Made by a program: the position numbers and the translations under genes. From Lonsdalea populi (GTDB lineage: Bacteria > Pseudomonadota > Gammaproteobacteria > Enterobacterales > Enterobacteriaceae), in the NCBI RefSeq assembly GCF_015999465.1, contig NZ_CP065534.1, forward strand, positions 2,790,001 through 2,854,000: a DNA stretch of 64,000 bases, given 5' to 3'. Shown one piece after another: positions 1 to 10,984 of this stretch. The notes under the pieces are model-generated. The model did not search any database. It was not told the DNA's origin and was given only the letters and a program-made list of their open reading frames with translations. Position 1 is the stretch's first letter; the number at the start of each line of letters is the position of its first letter.

Positions 1-1284
1 CTGTACCAGCGTTCTAAAGTCGGCCGAGGGCATTTTCAGCAATGGATGATAGATATCGAGCAAACCGCGCATCACCCGGCTTCCCTGTAATTCCAACTGC
101 TCTACTTCGTGGTGGTTGAAAACGTGTTTGAACGCCACCTGCTTGAACGTTTTCAATAGTCGGTTTTGCGGACTGCCGTCTTCCAGCAGCGCCTGATTAA
201 ACTCGCCGTGGAAAATGTTGGGCAGATGTTCGATAAAACGTTTCGACGCATGCGGCACCAGACGCCCCACGGTATTGACCCGCAGATTCATGAAGAATTG
301 ATCGTCGCTGCTACGCCAGCGGTGATGCTCACGGGACTCAAACGCCTTGCCGACCGTCTCCATAAACAAATCACCCGGATCAATCTTGCCCCAGGCGTCC
401 TCTAAAAGCTGATAGAGACGGTCGATGGAAAATAGTTTTTTCTCCACCGCATCTTCCAGATCGGCAATGCAATACGAGATATCGTCCGCCGCTTCCATAA
501 TGTAGGTCAGCGGAAAGCGGTGAAACTCCTTCATGCCCAGCTCGCTCCGGAGCTGTCTCACGAACGCCTCTTCCGACAAATAAAAGCCCGGTTTTTTCAT
601 CAGGTAGTCATAGTCGGCTGGCGGCTCATCGACCCGGTAGGCGGGCTTGGTATATTTGAGAATGCAGGCAACCTGCGAATAGGTCAGATTCAGTTTCAGC
701 AGCGTATGCACCATCCGCACCGCCTGCGCGTTGCCCTCAAACTGGCTCAGATCCTGACGGATTTTGCGGCGCAGCGTATTGAGATCGTCACTGCCCTCTT
801 GCAGCCGCAAACACGCCACCTCGCAGCCGTCCTCCCCGATAGGTTTCTTGCTGAACTCGGCGTCCATCTGCGTAGAAAACCAGTTTCTCAACGCGGATTC
901 GCCGAAATGACCGAACGGCGGGTTGCCGATGTCATGCATCAGGCAGGCCATCTCCACCATGCTTTCGAAAGGGATCTCGTAGCGGTCCAGCCCGTATGCC
1001 TCCAGCTTTCCCTGACGCCTCAAGCTATCGATAATATTTTTAGCGATATAGCGGCCAATCTGCTGCACTTCCATCGAGTGCGTCAGACGGGAGCGCACGG
1101 CCGCATTTCTTTCCAGCGGGAACACCTGCGTCTTCTGCTGCAGCCGGCGAATGGCGGCGGAATTGATGATACGGCCGCGATCGCTTTCGAACTCACGGAT
1201 GACGCCATAATCATCCTTCTTTTCTTTAGACTTATTCAACGCCCGTTGATAGCTGATTTTCTTGGCAAAATCGATGTCGGACAT
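1..1284 (-). CDS. dgt: dGTP triphosphohydrolase (C-terminus off window)
   Basis: Hydrolyses dGTP to deoxyguanosine and triphosphate in the cytoplasm. The reading frame is open from the ATG at 1284 to base 1, giving residues 1-428 of about 505 in E. coli Dgt, so the C-terminus lies outside the window. The protein carries the conserved FESDRGRI and [18 protein letters not shown] stretches and the HD-family metal motif [11 protein letters not shown]. The gene is divergent from mtnN, as in E. coli. The start gives MSDIDFAKK, aligned with MAQIDFRKK of E. coli. Family assignment is firm. Confidence 0.95.
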   Translation of the reverse strand, partial: MSDIDFAKKISYQRALNKSKEKKDDYGVIREFESDRGRIINSAAIRRLQQKTQVFPLERNAAVRSRLTHSMEVQQIGRYIAKNIIDSLRRQGKLEAYGLDRYEIPFESMVEMACLMHDIGNPPFGHFGESALRNWFSTQMDAEFSKKPIGEDGCEVACLRLQEGSDDLNTLRRKIRQDLSQFEGNAQAVRMVHTLLKLNLTYSQVACILKYTKPAYRVDEPPADYDYLMKKPGFYLSEEAFVRQLRSELGMKEFHRFPLTYIMEAADDISYCIADLEDAVEKKLFSIDRLYQLLEDAWGKIDPGDLFMETVGKAFESREHHRWRSSDDQFFMNLRVNTVGRLVPHASKRFIEHLPNIFHGEFNQALLEDGSPQNRLLKTFKQVAFKHVFNHHEVEQLELQGSRVMRGLLDIYHPLLKMPSADFRTLVQ

Positions 1285-1443
1285 GCTGTTCTCCGTTTCT
1301 GGCCCTGACCGGTGATAGCATGCCCGCACGGGCGATACAACGGTTCAGGCGTTTTGTTCGCGTGCTCTCGCTATCATAACGGCCATGATAGACTACCGGC
1401 CACGACACACCGGTTAATTCAAGCAAAACTTGTGAGGGATCCT

Positions 1444-2145
1444 ATGAAAGTTGGCATCATCGGCGCAATGGAACAAGAAGTTATCCTGCTGCGGGATCAG
1501 ATCCAGCACCGTCAGACCGTTCAGCGCGCTGGCTGTGAAATTTATACCGGACAGCTGCACGGCGTGGACGTGGCGCTGCTGAAGTCCGGCATCGGTAAAG
1601 TCGCGGCGGCGCTGGGGACGACGCTGCTGCTGGAACACTGCCGTCCAGACGTGGTGATCAACACCGGTTCGGCCGGCGGTCTGGCCTCCAGCCTCAAAGT
1701 AGGCGATATCGTGGTGTCCAGCGAAGTCCGCTACCACGACGCCGACGTCACCGCCTTCGGTTATGAAGCGGGTCAGATGGCGGGCTGCCCGGCCGCTTTT
1801 GTCGCGGACGAAAACCTGATCGTTCAGGCTGAGCAGGCTATCGCCAAGCTGTCGCTGAATGCGGTACGCGGTCTGGTCGTCAGCGGCGATGCCTTTATCA
1901 ACGGCGCGGAACCTCTGGCCCGCATCCGTAATACCTTCCCGCAGGCTGTCGCCGTAGAAATGGAAGCGACGGCTATCGGCCACGTCTGCCACCAGTTCGG
2001 CGTGCCTTTCGTCGTCGTCCGCGCCATTTCCGACGTGGCGGATCAAGAGTCTCACCTGAGCTTCGATGAATTCCTGAGCGTGGCGGCCAGGCAGTCCACG
2101 CTGATGGTGGAAGCCCTCGTGCAGTCGCTGGGCCAACAGGGCTGA
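1444..2145 (+). CDS. mtnN: 5'-methylthioadenosine/S-adenosylhomocysteine nucleosidase
   Basis: Cleaves methylthioadenosine and S-adenosylhomocysteine to adenine and the thioribose, in methionine salvage and in detoxifying SAM by-products. The product is 233 residues, the family length (232 in E. coli). It starts [12 protein letters not shown] with the catalytic Glu12; the later catalytic Glu (VAVEMEATA) and Asp (AISDVADQ) are present. The start at 1444 has a GAGGG ribosome site and matches E. coli; a longer in-frame start at 1312 has no support. In E. coli btuF and yadS follow; here the gene ends at a terminator and erpA comes next on the other strand. Confidence 0.97.
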   Translation: MKVGIIGAMEQEVILLRDQIQHRQTVQRAGCEIYTGQLHGVDVALLKSGIGKVAAALGTTLLLEHCRPDVVINTGSAGGLASSLKVGDIVVSSEVRYHDADVTAFGYEAGQMAGCPAAFVADENLIVQAEQAIAKLSLNAVRGLVVSGDAFINGAEPLARIRNTFPQAVAVEMEATAIGHVCHQFGVPFVVVRAISDVADQESHLSFDEFLSVAARQSTLMVEALVQSLGQQG

Positions 2146-2200
2146 TTCGACGGCTCGCCGCCGCTGCATTCACTGACGAGTGGATGCAGTGCGCATAAAC

Positions 2201-2240
2201 AAAAAACCCGTGCGGCAGCCACGCTGAGCACGGGTTTTTT
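2201..2240. terminator. Bidirectional rho-independent terminator between mtnN and erpA
   Basis: Perfect 13-bp arms, AAAAAACCCGTGC and GCACGGGTTTTTT, with a 14-nt loop. The A and T tracts on the two sides suit the convergent genes mtnN and erpA. Confidence 0.9.
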
Positions 2241-2274
2241 AATGAACGCCACAACGTGTGGCTGAGCTTGAGGA

Positions 2275-2619
2275 TCAGATGCTAAAGGACGAGCCGCAGC
2301 CGCAGGTGGTTTTGGCATTCGGGTTGGAGACCACGAAGCGCGAGCCTTCCAGCCCTTCGGTGTAGTCCACCGAACCGCCGACAAGATATTGCAGGCTCAT
2401 TGGATCCACGACCAGCGACACGCCCTGCTTTTCAATCATCATATCGCCCTCGTTGACCTTGTCGTCAAACGTAAAGCCATACTGGAAACCGCTGCAGCCG
2501 CCGCCGGTGATGTACACCCGCAGTTTCAGATCGGGATTTTCTTCGTCAGCAATCAGGAATTTCACCTTGTTGGCTGCGGCATCGGTGAATTGCAGCGGCA
2601 GTGCTGTTACGTCGCTCAT
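2275..2619 (-). CDS. erpA: Iron-sulfur cluster insertion protein ErpA
   Basis: A-type carrier that delivers Fe-S clusters to apoproteins, including the isoprenoid-synthesis enzymes IspG and IspH. The product is 114 residues, as in E. coli, with the cluster ligands Cys42 (GGGCSGF), Cys106 and Cys108 (TTCGCGSS) at the expected positions. The ATG at 2619 gives [11 protein letters not shown], matching the family; the upstream ATG at 2640 would add seven unconserved residues. It lies between mtnN and hemL; E. coli has yadS/btuF on one side and clcA on the other, all absent here. Confidence 0.97.
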   Translation of the reverse strand: MSDVTALPLQFTDAAANKVKFLIADEENPDLKLRVYITGGGCSGFQYGFTFDDKVNEGDMMIEKQGVSLVVDPMSLQYLVGGSVDYTEGLEGSRFVVSNPNAKTTCGCGSSFSI

Positions 2620-2912
2620 CTTTCGTACTCCCAAACTCAATATCGGGCGGTGATTATCCGACCCGGTGATGCTTCGATTATCTAATAGCCCCCGACAACG
2701 TTCAAGAGATGATCGACGGCAATGGATGACGCCACGCTCAGGCAGGCGCTACGGCAGGCTCAGGCATCGATTATCGGCCTTTTACCGCGCCATAACAACG
2801 TCGTTCGCCTACATCGTCCTCCCATCTTGGTCACAAGGATTTCACAACCGGGCTCTCTTCATTAGAATGAGGGCACACTCTGTGACATCAATCCCCCAGT
2901 CAGGAATCTTTA

Positions 2913-4193
<1,281 letters not shown>

Positions 4194-4204
4194 TATGCCT
4201 TGAT

Positions 4205-4231
4205 GCCTCAGAGCCAGTCCGGCGCTGAGGC
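4205..4231. terminator. Hairpin between convergent hemL and fhuB
   Basis: Arms GCCTCAG and CTGAGGC with a 13-nt loop occupy the short hemL-fhuB gap. There is no convincing T tract on either side, so its role as a terminator is only suggested by position. Confidence 0.4.
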
Positions 4232-6220
4232 TTAACGCGCCTGCTTTCTCAGCAGGTAGATAAAGTACGGCGCGCCGATAAACGTCGCCAACAGCCCCGC
4301 CGGGATCTGATACGGAAACAGCAACATCCGGCCCGCCCAGTCGGCCGCCGCCATCAACCCGCCCCCGATCGCCGCCGCACAGACAAGGTGCGACATCACC
4401 CGATTGAATCCCAGCATCCGCGCGAGATGCGGCGCCATCAGCCCGACAAAACTCATGGGGCCGACGATCAAGGTTGCGCCGGCGGTCAGCATCGCCGCCA
4501 GCAGCAGAATCGCCAGACGCGCTAGCGAGACCGGTACGCCGAGCGCCCTGGCAGTAGCGCCGCCCAACGGCAGGATCTGTAACCAGCGGCGGCAGAGCGG
4601 CGTCAACCACAGCGCCGCTAACGCCAACGCGCCTGTATAGATGACCTGCTTGCCATCCACCCCGTAAGTGGAGCCAGTGATCCACGTCAGTACTGCGCCC
4701 ATGCGCGGATCGCCGCTCGCCAGCAGCAGCGTGACCAATGTGGTCAGCGCCGTGCCGACCGCAATCCCGGTCGGTAACAGTCTCTGCGTGGAAAAACCGC
4801 CTCGCCCCGCCGCCGCCATCATCACGGTCAGCGTCAGGGCAGCCCCCATGCTGCCTGCGGGCAAACGCCACGCCAGCGCGTTACCCGGCCACAGAAACAT
4901 CAAAATGACGACGCCAAACGCTGCGCCTGAACTCATCCCCAGCACTTCAGGACTCGCCATCGGATTGCCCGTTAACCGCTGAATCAAGCATCCTGCGACC
5001 GCCAGCAGCATCCCCGCACACAGCGCCGCCGCCAGACGCGGCCACCGCCACGGCAAGAGTTCGGAAAAGGCATTGCCGCTGGCCCATTGCCAGCCCTGCG
5101 CGTCACGTCCCAGACACAATGCGGCGACGATCACCGCCGCCAACACTACGCCGCCGCCCGTCAGCCAGAGCGGGCTAAGACGCCGTTGCCGCACGGCGGC
5201 AGGCGCGTCATTGACCGGCGCCGTCGTCCCGTTGCGCAGGCGCGGCAACAGCCACAGTAGCATCGGCGCACCGACCAGCGCCGTTGCGGCCCCCGTCGGG
5301 ACCTCGCGCCAGACGTCCGTCAGCCAGAGCGTCAGCCGATCGGTGAGGCACAACAGCAGCGCCCCCAGAAGCGGCGCCAGCCACAGCCGCTGGCCCAGAC
5401 GGCGCGCGCCTAAAATTTTCGCCAGCAGCGGCGCGAAAAGGCCGACAAAGCCGATAATCCCGGCGGCATTCACCCACTGGGCGCTGAGAAAGATCGCCAG
5501 CGTCAGCGTACCGAAACGCGCCAATCCCAGCCCAAGTCCCAAATTATGCGCCACGCCGTCGTCCAGCCCCAATAGCGTCAACGGCCGAACCAGCAGCCCG
5601 GCGGCGATAAAGCCCAGGATGAGACGCGGCAGTACAAACGACACGTTGCGCCAGTCCTGCTGGTTCAACGAGCCGCTGCTCCACAAAAACAGGTTGGTCA
5701 GTTGGTCAAAATGCAGCAAGGCCAGCAGATGATTGACCGCGCCGCAGTATAGACTCAGCACCAGACCCGCGAGGATCAGCGTCACCGGCGACAAACGCCG
5801 TCCCCAGGCGACGCCGAACACCAGCGCCCCCACCAGCAACGCGCCGAACATCGCCGCCAGTTGCGAAGTCATGGCCCCGCCCGGCAGCGCCCACAGCGTA
5901 GCGACGGTGATACCGAGCTGCGCGCCGCTGGCGACGCCCAGCGTGGCAGGTTCCGCCAACGGATTGCGCAACACCTGTTGGAACAGCACGCCGACCAGTC
6001 CCAGTCCCGCGCCAATCAGCAGGGACAACACCAGACGCGGCAGTTGACTGTAGTGAAACAGCATCTGCCGGATATCATCCTGCGAGGGATCTGCGATGCC
6101 TTGTCGCCAGAGGGCAAACGGCAGTTGTCGATTCAGCTGGCTCAGCGTGATCGCCAGCACCAGCAAGGTCAGCGTGCCGACCGCCAAGACGGTAATACGA
6201 CGGGAGGATGTCGATATCAT
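4232..6220 (-). CDS. fhuB: Ferric hydroxamate ABC transporter permease FhuB
   Basis: Inner-membrane permease that takes ferric hydroxamates such as ferrichrome from FhuD into the cytoplasm. It has 662 residues in two homologous BtuC-like halves, so one chain makes both halves of the channel; many hydrophobic helices are visible. Each half carries the FecCD signature, LRNPLAEPATLGVASGA in the first and LTGNPMASPEVLGMSSGA in the second, plus a GFVGL / SFVGLMAPH coupling region. The start overlaps the end of fhuD by four bases, so translation is coupled. Probably iron-repressed through the Fur site upstream of fhuC. Confidence 0.96.
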   Translation of the reverse strand: MISTSSRRITVLAVGTLTLLVLAITLSQLNRQLPFALWRQGIADPSQDDIRQMLFHYSQLPRLVLSLLIGAGLGLVGVLFQQVLRNPLAEPATLGVASGAQLGITVATLWALPGGAMTSQLAAMFGALLVGALVFGVAWGRRLSPVTLILAGLVLSLYCGAVNHLLALLHFDQLTNLFLWSSGSLNQQDWRNVSFVLPRLILGFIAAGLLVRPLTLLGLDDGVAHNLGLGLGLARFGTLTLAIFLSAQWVNAAGIIGFVGLFAPLLAKILGARRLGQRLWLAPLLGALLLCLTDRLTLWLTDVWREVPTGAATALVGAPMLLWLLPRLRNGTTAPVNDAPAAVRQRRLSPLWLTGGGVVLAAVIVAALCLGRDAQGWQWASGNAFSELLPWRWPRLAAALCAGMLLAVAGCLIQRLTGNPMASPEVLGMSSGAAFGVVILMFLWPGNALAWRLPAGSMGAALTLTVMMAAAGRGGFSTQRLLPTGIAVGTALTTLVTLLLASGDPRMGAVLTWITGSTYGVDGKQVIYTGALALAALWLTPLCRRWLQILPLGGATARALGVPVSLARLAILLLAAMLTAGATLIVGPMSFVGLMAPHLARMLGFNRVMSHLVCAAAIGGGLMAAADWAGRMLLFPYQIPAGLLATFIGAPYFIYLLRKQAR

Positions 6221-7128
6221 CGCGAGGCCTCCCGTGCGTTAGCCAGCGTCTCGCAAAAACGCATGGCGGAAAGCGTGCCGCCGTAAAACCAGACCGGTTC
6301 CACCCGCCGCCAGCGCTGGTGACGCACGAACGGCAGCGCTTGCCACAGCGGATTGGCTTCAACCGCCTCCATTAACGCGCTATTGCCGTGATCGAAACAC
6401 ATCGCTTCGGCATCAGCGCTCAACGTCGCCAGCCGTTCCATGCCCACGATGATACTGCCCCAGACATTGGTTTCCCCTTGCCAGGCATTTTCGATACCGA
6501 GTTCATCCATTACCGACTGAAACAGGCTATTACGGCCGAGGATCAGAACATGGCGCGCATCCATCACGGTAAACAGCAGTAAGGGCCGACGGGTATAAGC
6601 ATGCAGGTTGACCCGCGCCTGCTGAAGAAAATGGCTGAACAACGCCAGATGCTGCTCCGCCGCCGGACGCAGATTCAGGCGATCGCCCAGCATCCGCAGC
6701 GAGCGCCGGGCGCTTTCCAGCGGGCCATCGTCGCCATTGATGAACGAAAAGCCCATGCCCGGCGCGATGCGGGCCATCTGCGCAGGCGAAGGACCAAAGC
6801 CGTCGGCATACAGCAGCAGGGAGGGCCGCAGTTGGGTCAACAGCTCCAGATTGGGTTCGGTGCGAAGCCCCACATCCATCACTCTGTCCGGCAACGCCGG
6901 CGACTTCACCCACCGTTGGTAGTTATGTTTATCTGCGATGCCCAACGGGGTGACGCCCAGCGCCATCAGCAGCTCCAGCGGCTGCCACTCCAGCGCCACG
7001 ATGCGCGACACATCTCTGACCGCAGCCCGGCCCCGTAGCGCATACGCGCAGGGCGACAGCAGCAAAGCGGTCAGCAGGCGGCGGCGAGAAAGTCCGCTGG
7101 AAAAGAGTCCGGTGGTAGATGTCATCAT
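6217..7128 (-). CDS. fhuD: Ferric hydroxamate periplasmic binding protein FhuD
   Basis: Captures ferric hydroxamates in the periplasm and passes them to FhuB. The N-terminus has a twin-arginine motif (SRRRLL) followed by a hydrophobic stretch, consistent with export before the mature BtuF-like two-lobed domain starting near VSRIVALEWQPLELL. About 303 residues, close to E. coli FhuD. Three starts are possible (GTG 7134, ATG 7128, ATG 7125). I chose 7128 because its ATG overlaps the fhuC stop in a TGATG arrangement. Downstream it overlaps fhuB by four bases. Confidence 0.93.
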   Translation of the reverse strand: MMTSTTGLFSSGLSRRRLLTALLLSPCAYALRGRAAVRDVSRIVALEWQPLELLMALGVTPLGIADKHNYQRWVKSPALPDRVMDVGLRTEPNLELLTQLRPSLLLYADGFGPSPAQMARIAPGMGFSFINGDDGPLESARRSLRMLGDRLNLRPAAEQHLALFSHFLQQARVNLHAYTRRPLLLFTVMDARHVLILGRNSLFQSVMDELGIENAWQGETNVWGSIIVGMERLATLSADAEAMCFDHGNSALMEAVEANPLWQALPFVRHQRWRRVEPVWFYGGTLSAMRFCETLANAREASR

Positions 7129-7928
7129 CAGCACACAAAACTTATCGGCGAGCCATCCGCCGGATGCGTCAGGATCCCCATAGGGATCCCATAAATTTCC
7201 TGCAGCACTGACGCCTGCATCAGCTCTGCGGGCGTTCCCTGTGCAATCAGTTTTCCCTGACGCAGCGCCAGCAGACTGTCACAGTAGCGGGCGGCCATAT
7301 TCACATCGTGCAAAACCGCAATCACGGTAAGCCCACGCTCACGGCTGAGCTGCCGGATCAGCGCCAGCACGTCGACCTGATGCGCAATGTCCAGCGCGGA
7401 GGTCGGCTCATCCAGCAACAGACAGCGGCTGCCCTGCGCCAGCGTCATCGCCAGCCAGGCCCGCTGACGTTCGCCGCCGGACAGGCTATCCACCAGCCGC
7501 TGTGCAAACGGCGTCAAACCGAGCAGCGCAATGGCTTGCTCCACCTGCTCACGGTCGGCATGACCGAAACGCCCGAGCGCGCCGTGCCAAGGGTAGCGCC
7601 CCACCGCCACCAGCTCGCGCACCGTCATGCCTTCGGCGGCGGGCAGTTGCTGTGGCAGATAGGCCACCCGACGGGCGAAGAGCGTGTTGCCCCAAAGCGC
7701 CAACGGCCGGCCCGCCAGCGAGAGTTGACCGGCGCTGGCGGGCTGGTGACGGCCCAGCATCTTGAGCAGGGTGGACTTACCCGATCCGTTATGGCCGATA
7801 AGTCCGTAGACTTTCCCCGCAGGAAACGCGACCGACAGCGGATGCAATAACGTGCGGTTGCCGACGCTGAAGCTGGCCCCCTCAAGCGAGAACGTCATAT
7901 GGTCATCGAGCGGAAAATTACTTGGCAT
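7128..7928 (-). CDS. fhuC: Ferric hydroxamate ABC transporter ATPase FhuC
   Basis: Cytoplasmic ATPase powering FhuB. Walker A is GHNGSGKST, the ABC signature is LSGGERQRAW, and Walker B is CLLLDEPTSALD followed by the switch His (VIAVLHDVN). From the ATG at 7928 the protein has 266 residues, against 265 in E. coli; 7952 would add eight unconserved residues. It is the first gene of a fhuCDB unit. fhuA, the outer-membrane receptor gene that precedes fhuC in E. coli, is not here, so the receptor must be elsewhere or another receptor is used. Confidence 0.95.
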   Translation of the reverse strand: MPSNFPLDDHMTFSLEGASFSVGNRTLLHPLSVAFPAGKVYGLIGHNGSGKSTLLKMLGRHQPASAGQLSLAGRPLALWGNTLFARRVAYLPQQLPAAEGMTVRELVAVGRYPWHGALGRFGHADREQVEQAIALLGLTPFAQRLVDSLSGGERQRAWLAMTLAQGSRCLLLDEPTSALDIAHQVDVLALIRQLSRERGLTVIAVLHDVNMAARYCDSLLALRQGKLIAQGTPAELMQASVLQEIYGIPMGILTHPADGSPISFVC

Positions 7929-8361
7929 AAGACGGGTCCTGCGCGAAAGCACAGGTGTTATTCGCCGCAGCGCAAGGTCGTGCGGCTAGGTATGACGGAT
8001 AAGCGGGCGTCGGCATAGGCCGCATCTCTAATGAATCATTCATTAATGCAAACGAGAATAATTATTATAAGCGTCGCATTTTTGCAAAAGGGGCGAGCCA
8101 CTGCAAGCGCCTTTGGTTCGTGCGACGCGGGCGGCGCCAAGCCAGGCGGAGTCCCCCCCGTCGGTCCCGATAGAGAGACGACGTCGCCGGCATCGCGTCA
8201 GCTCGCGCCTTACGGAACCTGAGCGATGGCGCACGCCCCCGGTTGTGCTGTCACTCTCCTGATGGCGAGAAGCCGCGGTGACAGGGTTTGAGTATGGGGG
8301 AGGATTCAGACTTTATCGTCCAAAAACCTTCACGTGTTCCCTCTGGCGGTTAAGCCTGACA
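7929..8361. other. Intergenic gap where fhuA would be expected
   Basis: About 430 bases between fhuC and the mrcB terminator. I find no FhuA fragment in any frame. The only recognisable element is the Fur-like site at 8048-8070. The rest is GC-rich and featureless to the eye. Confidence 0.6.
8048..8070 (-). promoter_or_regulatory. Probable Fur box upstream of fhuCDB
   Basis: AT-rich block reading AATAATTATTCTCGTTTGC toward fhuC, the typical look of Fur-regulated promoters with overlapping 7-1-7 half sites, about 120 bases before the fhuC start. Fur control of hydroxamate uptake is established in Enterobacteria; its use here is inferred from sequence and position. Confidence 0.7.
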
Positions 8362-8390
8362 ACAAAAAGCCCGCAACCAAGTTGCGGGCT
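8362..8390 (-). terminator. Rho-independent terminator of mrcB
   Basis: Perfect 10-bp arms AGCCCGCAAC and GTTGCGGGCT with a 3-nt loop, followed on the minus strand by TTTTTGTT, 37 bases past the mrcB stop. Confidence 0.9.
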
Positions 8391-8426
8391 TTGAAGGTGA
8401 TGACGACAGTCACGCCTCAGGCAAAA

Positions 8427-10883
8427 TTACTGCCCGAACATCTCTTTGATCCAACCGGCGACGCCCTGCCCGTCCTGCTGTCCTTCCTGCGGTTGCACCG
8501 CCTGAGGGACAGATTGACACAGGGACTGCGGGTTATCGCTCCAGACCGGCAGCACGCGGCCCGCGCTGCCGTTGCAGATCACGTTGCCGTTGCCGTCGAC
8601 CGTCATGGTGTTGATGCCTTCCGGCGGCGTCAGCGTCAGCGTCAGCGGCGTCTGGTTTTCCAGATAGCGGCGGTAGAGCGTCAACGCGCCGTTGGCACCG
8701 GTCAGCTTGGCCGGACCGTTATTGTCGCGTCCCACCCAAGCGATCGCCACTTCCTTGCCGTCCACCCCGGCGAACCAACTGTCGCGCAAATCGTTGGTCG
8801 TCCCGGTTTTCGCCGCCAGGTGATAGCGCCCAAATTTCGTCATCAGAGAACGTGACGTCCCGCGTTCAACCACCTGCTGCATACCGTACAGCGTCAGATA
8901 AGCCGCCTGAGCCGGCACGGCGCGTTCCGCCTGCGGGAAGCTCTGATACAGCACGGTATTGTCTTCCGCGATCACGGAGCGTACCGCCGACAGCGGCGCA
9001 CGGTTGCCGCCGCTGGCGATGGTCTGGTACTCCTGCGCCACTTCCATCGGCGTGAGGCTGATAGCCCCCAGCAGCATGGACGGCACAGGCTGGATCACCT
9101 CTTTGGGGATCCCCAACCGTTGCAGCGTGGCGCTAACCTGATCCAGTCCTACCGCCATCCCCAGATTCACCGTCGGGACGTTCAGGGAGTTGGCGAGCGC
9201 ATCCACCAGCAGCACCTGCCCGCGAAACTGGCGATCGTAGTTCTTCGGTTCCCATACTGCGCCGTTCGGCTGTTTCAGCGACAGCGGCGCATCCGCCAGC
9301 ACGGTATTAAGACGATAGCGATCGGGATCGCTGAGCGCCGTCAGATAGGTCGCGGGTTTCGCCAGCGAGCCGACCGAACGACGCGCCTGCAGCGCACGGT
9401 TGAAACCGGCGTATTGGGTATCGGTACCGCCCACCATCGCACGGATTTCTCCGCTGAAACGGTCGACGATCACCATCGCCGCTTCCAGATCGCCGACGTT
9501 GCGCGCGGCTCTCAGCGCGGGTACGCCCGTTTCCACCGCGTGCTCGGCGGCATCCTGCGATACCGGGTCAAGCGTGGTGAAGATCTTCACGCCGGACAGG
9601 TCGTTGACCTTGTCGCCAAGCCGCTGCTGCAATTCCTGGCGCACTATCTGCATAAACGCAGGCTGCGGACTGATCACGCCGCCTTTCGGCTGGACGCCCA
9701 GCGGACGCGCGCTCAGCATGTTGTAAAGATCTTCGTCGATCACCTGCTGATTTTGCAGCAGACGCAGCACCAGATTGCGGCGCTCCAGCGTGACTTTAGG
9801 GTTACGCCATGGGTTGTACAATGACGCCCCTTTGACCATCCCCACCAGCATCGCCTGCTGATCGAGGCTCAGTTCATTCACCGGACGCCCGAAATAGTAA
9901 AGGCTGGCCAACGGGAAGCCGCGGATCTGATCGCTGCCGCTCTGACCGAGATAGACCTCGTTCAGATACAGTTCCAGAATGCGATCTTTGCTGTAGCGCG
10001 CGTCCATAATCAGCGCCATGTAGGCTTCATTAAGCTTACGCCACAACGAACGTTCGTTGGTGAGGAACATGTTTTTCACCAACTGCTGCGTCAGCGTACT
10101 ACCGCCCTGCACCGCGCGTCCCGCAGTCAGGTTGGCCAGCATGGCGCGGCCGATGGAGTACAGACTGACGCCGTCGTGCTCATAGAAGTGGCGGTCTTCG
10201 GTCGCAATCAGCGTGTCCACCAGCAGGTCGGGGAATCCCGCGCGCGGCACGAACAGGCGCTGTTCGCCGTTCGGCGACTGCAGCATGGTGATCAATTTGG
10301 GATCGAGCCTGAAGAAACCGAAGCTCCGCTGATTTTCCAGATTCTGAATCTGCGACAGGCGATCGTTATTGAACACCAGTCGGGCGCGGATCTGGCCCTC
10401 TTTACCGTCGGGGAAATCGAACGGGCGGCGCAGCATCTCAATGCTGTTGGCCTGAACGGTAAACTCGCCGGGGCGGGTCATGCGGGAAACTTCACGGTAC
10501 TGCATCCCTTCCAGCAAATGCACCATTTCCTGCTTGCTGTAGGACATGCCGGGTTCGAGGTTTACCATACGGCCGTAAACCGTCGCCGGCAGTTGCCAGA
10601 CCTTGCCGTCGATGCGGCTGCGGATTTCGCTGTCCAGATAGATGCCGTAGACCGCCATGACGACCACGAACACCAGCATCAGCTTCAACACCAGTCCTAA
10701 CCAACGGCGCTTTTTGCCAGGCTTGCGACTCATCTCTTCGTCGTCCTCGTCATCATCATCCTCGTCATACTCTTCATAATCGTAATCATCATCATCCCTG
10801 TGACGCCGTACCGCCTGTTTACGTGTAGATTTTCGCGGCGCTTTTCCCTTGCGTCCGATAGGTTCGCGATCGTCCCGAGACAT
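8427..10883 (-). CDS. mrcB: Penicillin-binding protein 1B (bifunctional transglycosylase/transpeptidase)
   Basis: Polymerises and cross-links peptidoglycan; anchored in the inner membrane with its catalytic domains in the periplasm. It has 818 residues (844 in E. coli). Order: a basic then strongly acidic cytoplasmic tail (Asp/Glu run at about residues 31-50), one membrane segment near residues 65-83, a UB2H region, a GT51 glycosyltransferase with the catalytic Glu in [12 protein letters not shown], and a transpeptidase with SLAK and KTGTTND motifs. The acidic tail is also present in E. coli. It is followed by its own terminator; its neighbour is hrpB, as in E. coli. Confidence 0.97.
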   Translation of the reverse strand: MSRDDREPIGRKGKAPRKSTRKQAVRRHRDDDDYDYEEYDEDDDDEDDEEMSRKPGKKRRWLGLVLKLMLVFVVVMAVYGIYLDSEIRSRIDGKVWQLPATVYGRMVNLEPGMSYSKQEMVHLLEGMQYREVSRMTRPGEFTVQANSIEMLRRPFDFPDGKEGQIRARLVFNNDRLSQIQNLENQRSFGFFRLDPKLITMLQSPNGEQRLFVPRAGFPDLLVDTLIATEDRHFYEHDGVSLYSIGRAMLANLTAGRAVQGGSTLTQQLVKNMFLTNERSLWRKLNEAYMALIMDARYSKDRILELYLNEVYLGQSGSDQIRGFPLASLYYFGRPVNELSLDQQAMLVGMVKGASLYNPWRNPKVTLERRNLVLRLLQNQQVIDEDLYNMLSARPLGVQPKGGVISPQPAFMQIVRQELQQRLGDKVNDLSGVKIFTTLDPVSQDAAEHAVETGVPALRAARNVGDLEAAMVIVDRFSGEIRAMVGGTDTQYAGFNRALQARRSVGSLAKPATYLTALSDPDRYRLNTVLADAPLSLKQPNGAVWEPKNYDRQFRGQVLLVDALANSLNVPTVNLGMAVGLDQVSATLQRLGIPKEVIQPVPSMLLGAISLTPMEVAQEYQTIASGGNRAPLSAVRSVIAEDNTVLYQSFPQAERAVPAQAAYLTLYGMQQVVERGTSRSLMTKFGRYHLAAKTGTTNDLRDSWFAGVDGKEVAIAWVGRDNNGPAKLTGANGALTLYRRYLENQTPLTLTLTPPEGINTMTVDGNGNVICNGSAGRVLPVWSDNPQSLCQSVPQAVQPQEGQQDGQGVAGWIKEMFGQ

Positions 10884-10984
10884 TACTGTGACATCTCCAT
10901 CAGGTTGCTAACGGCACCTGTGCAGTACCTGGCCGTCTACTCTGTGTCTCCCGCCTTTTGCAAGAAAGGGGGAAACGTCCGAAA

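Noticed and set aside
520..1308. Long open frame on the plus strand opposite dgt
   Set aside because: It is the antisense shadow of dgt; its composition (His/Gln/Arg-rich) and lack of a ribosome site fit no known protein.
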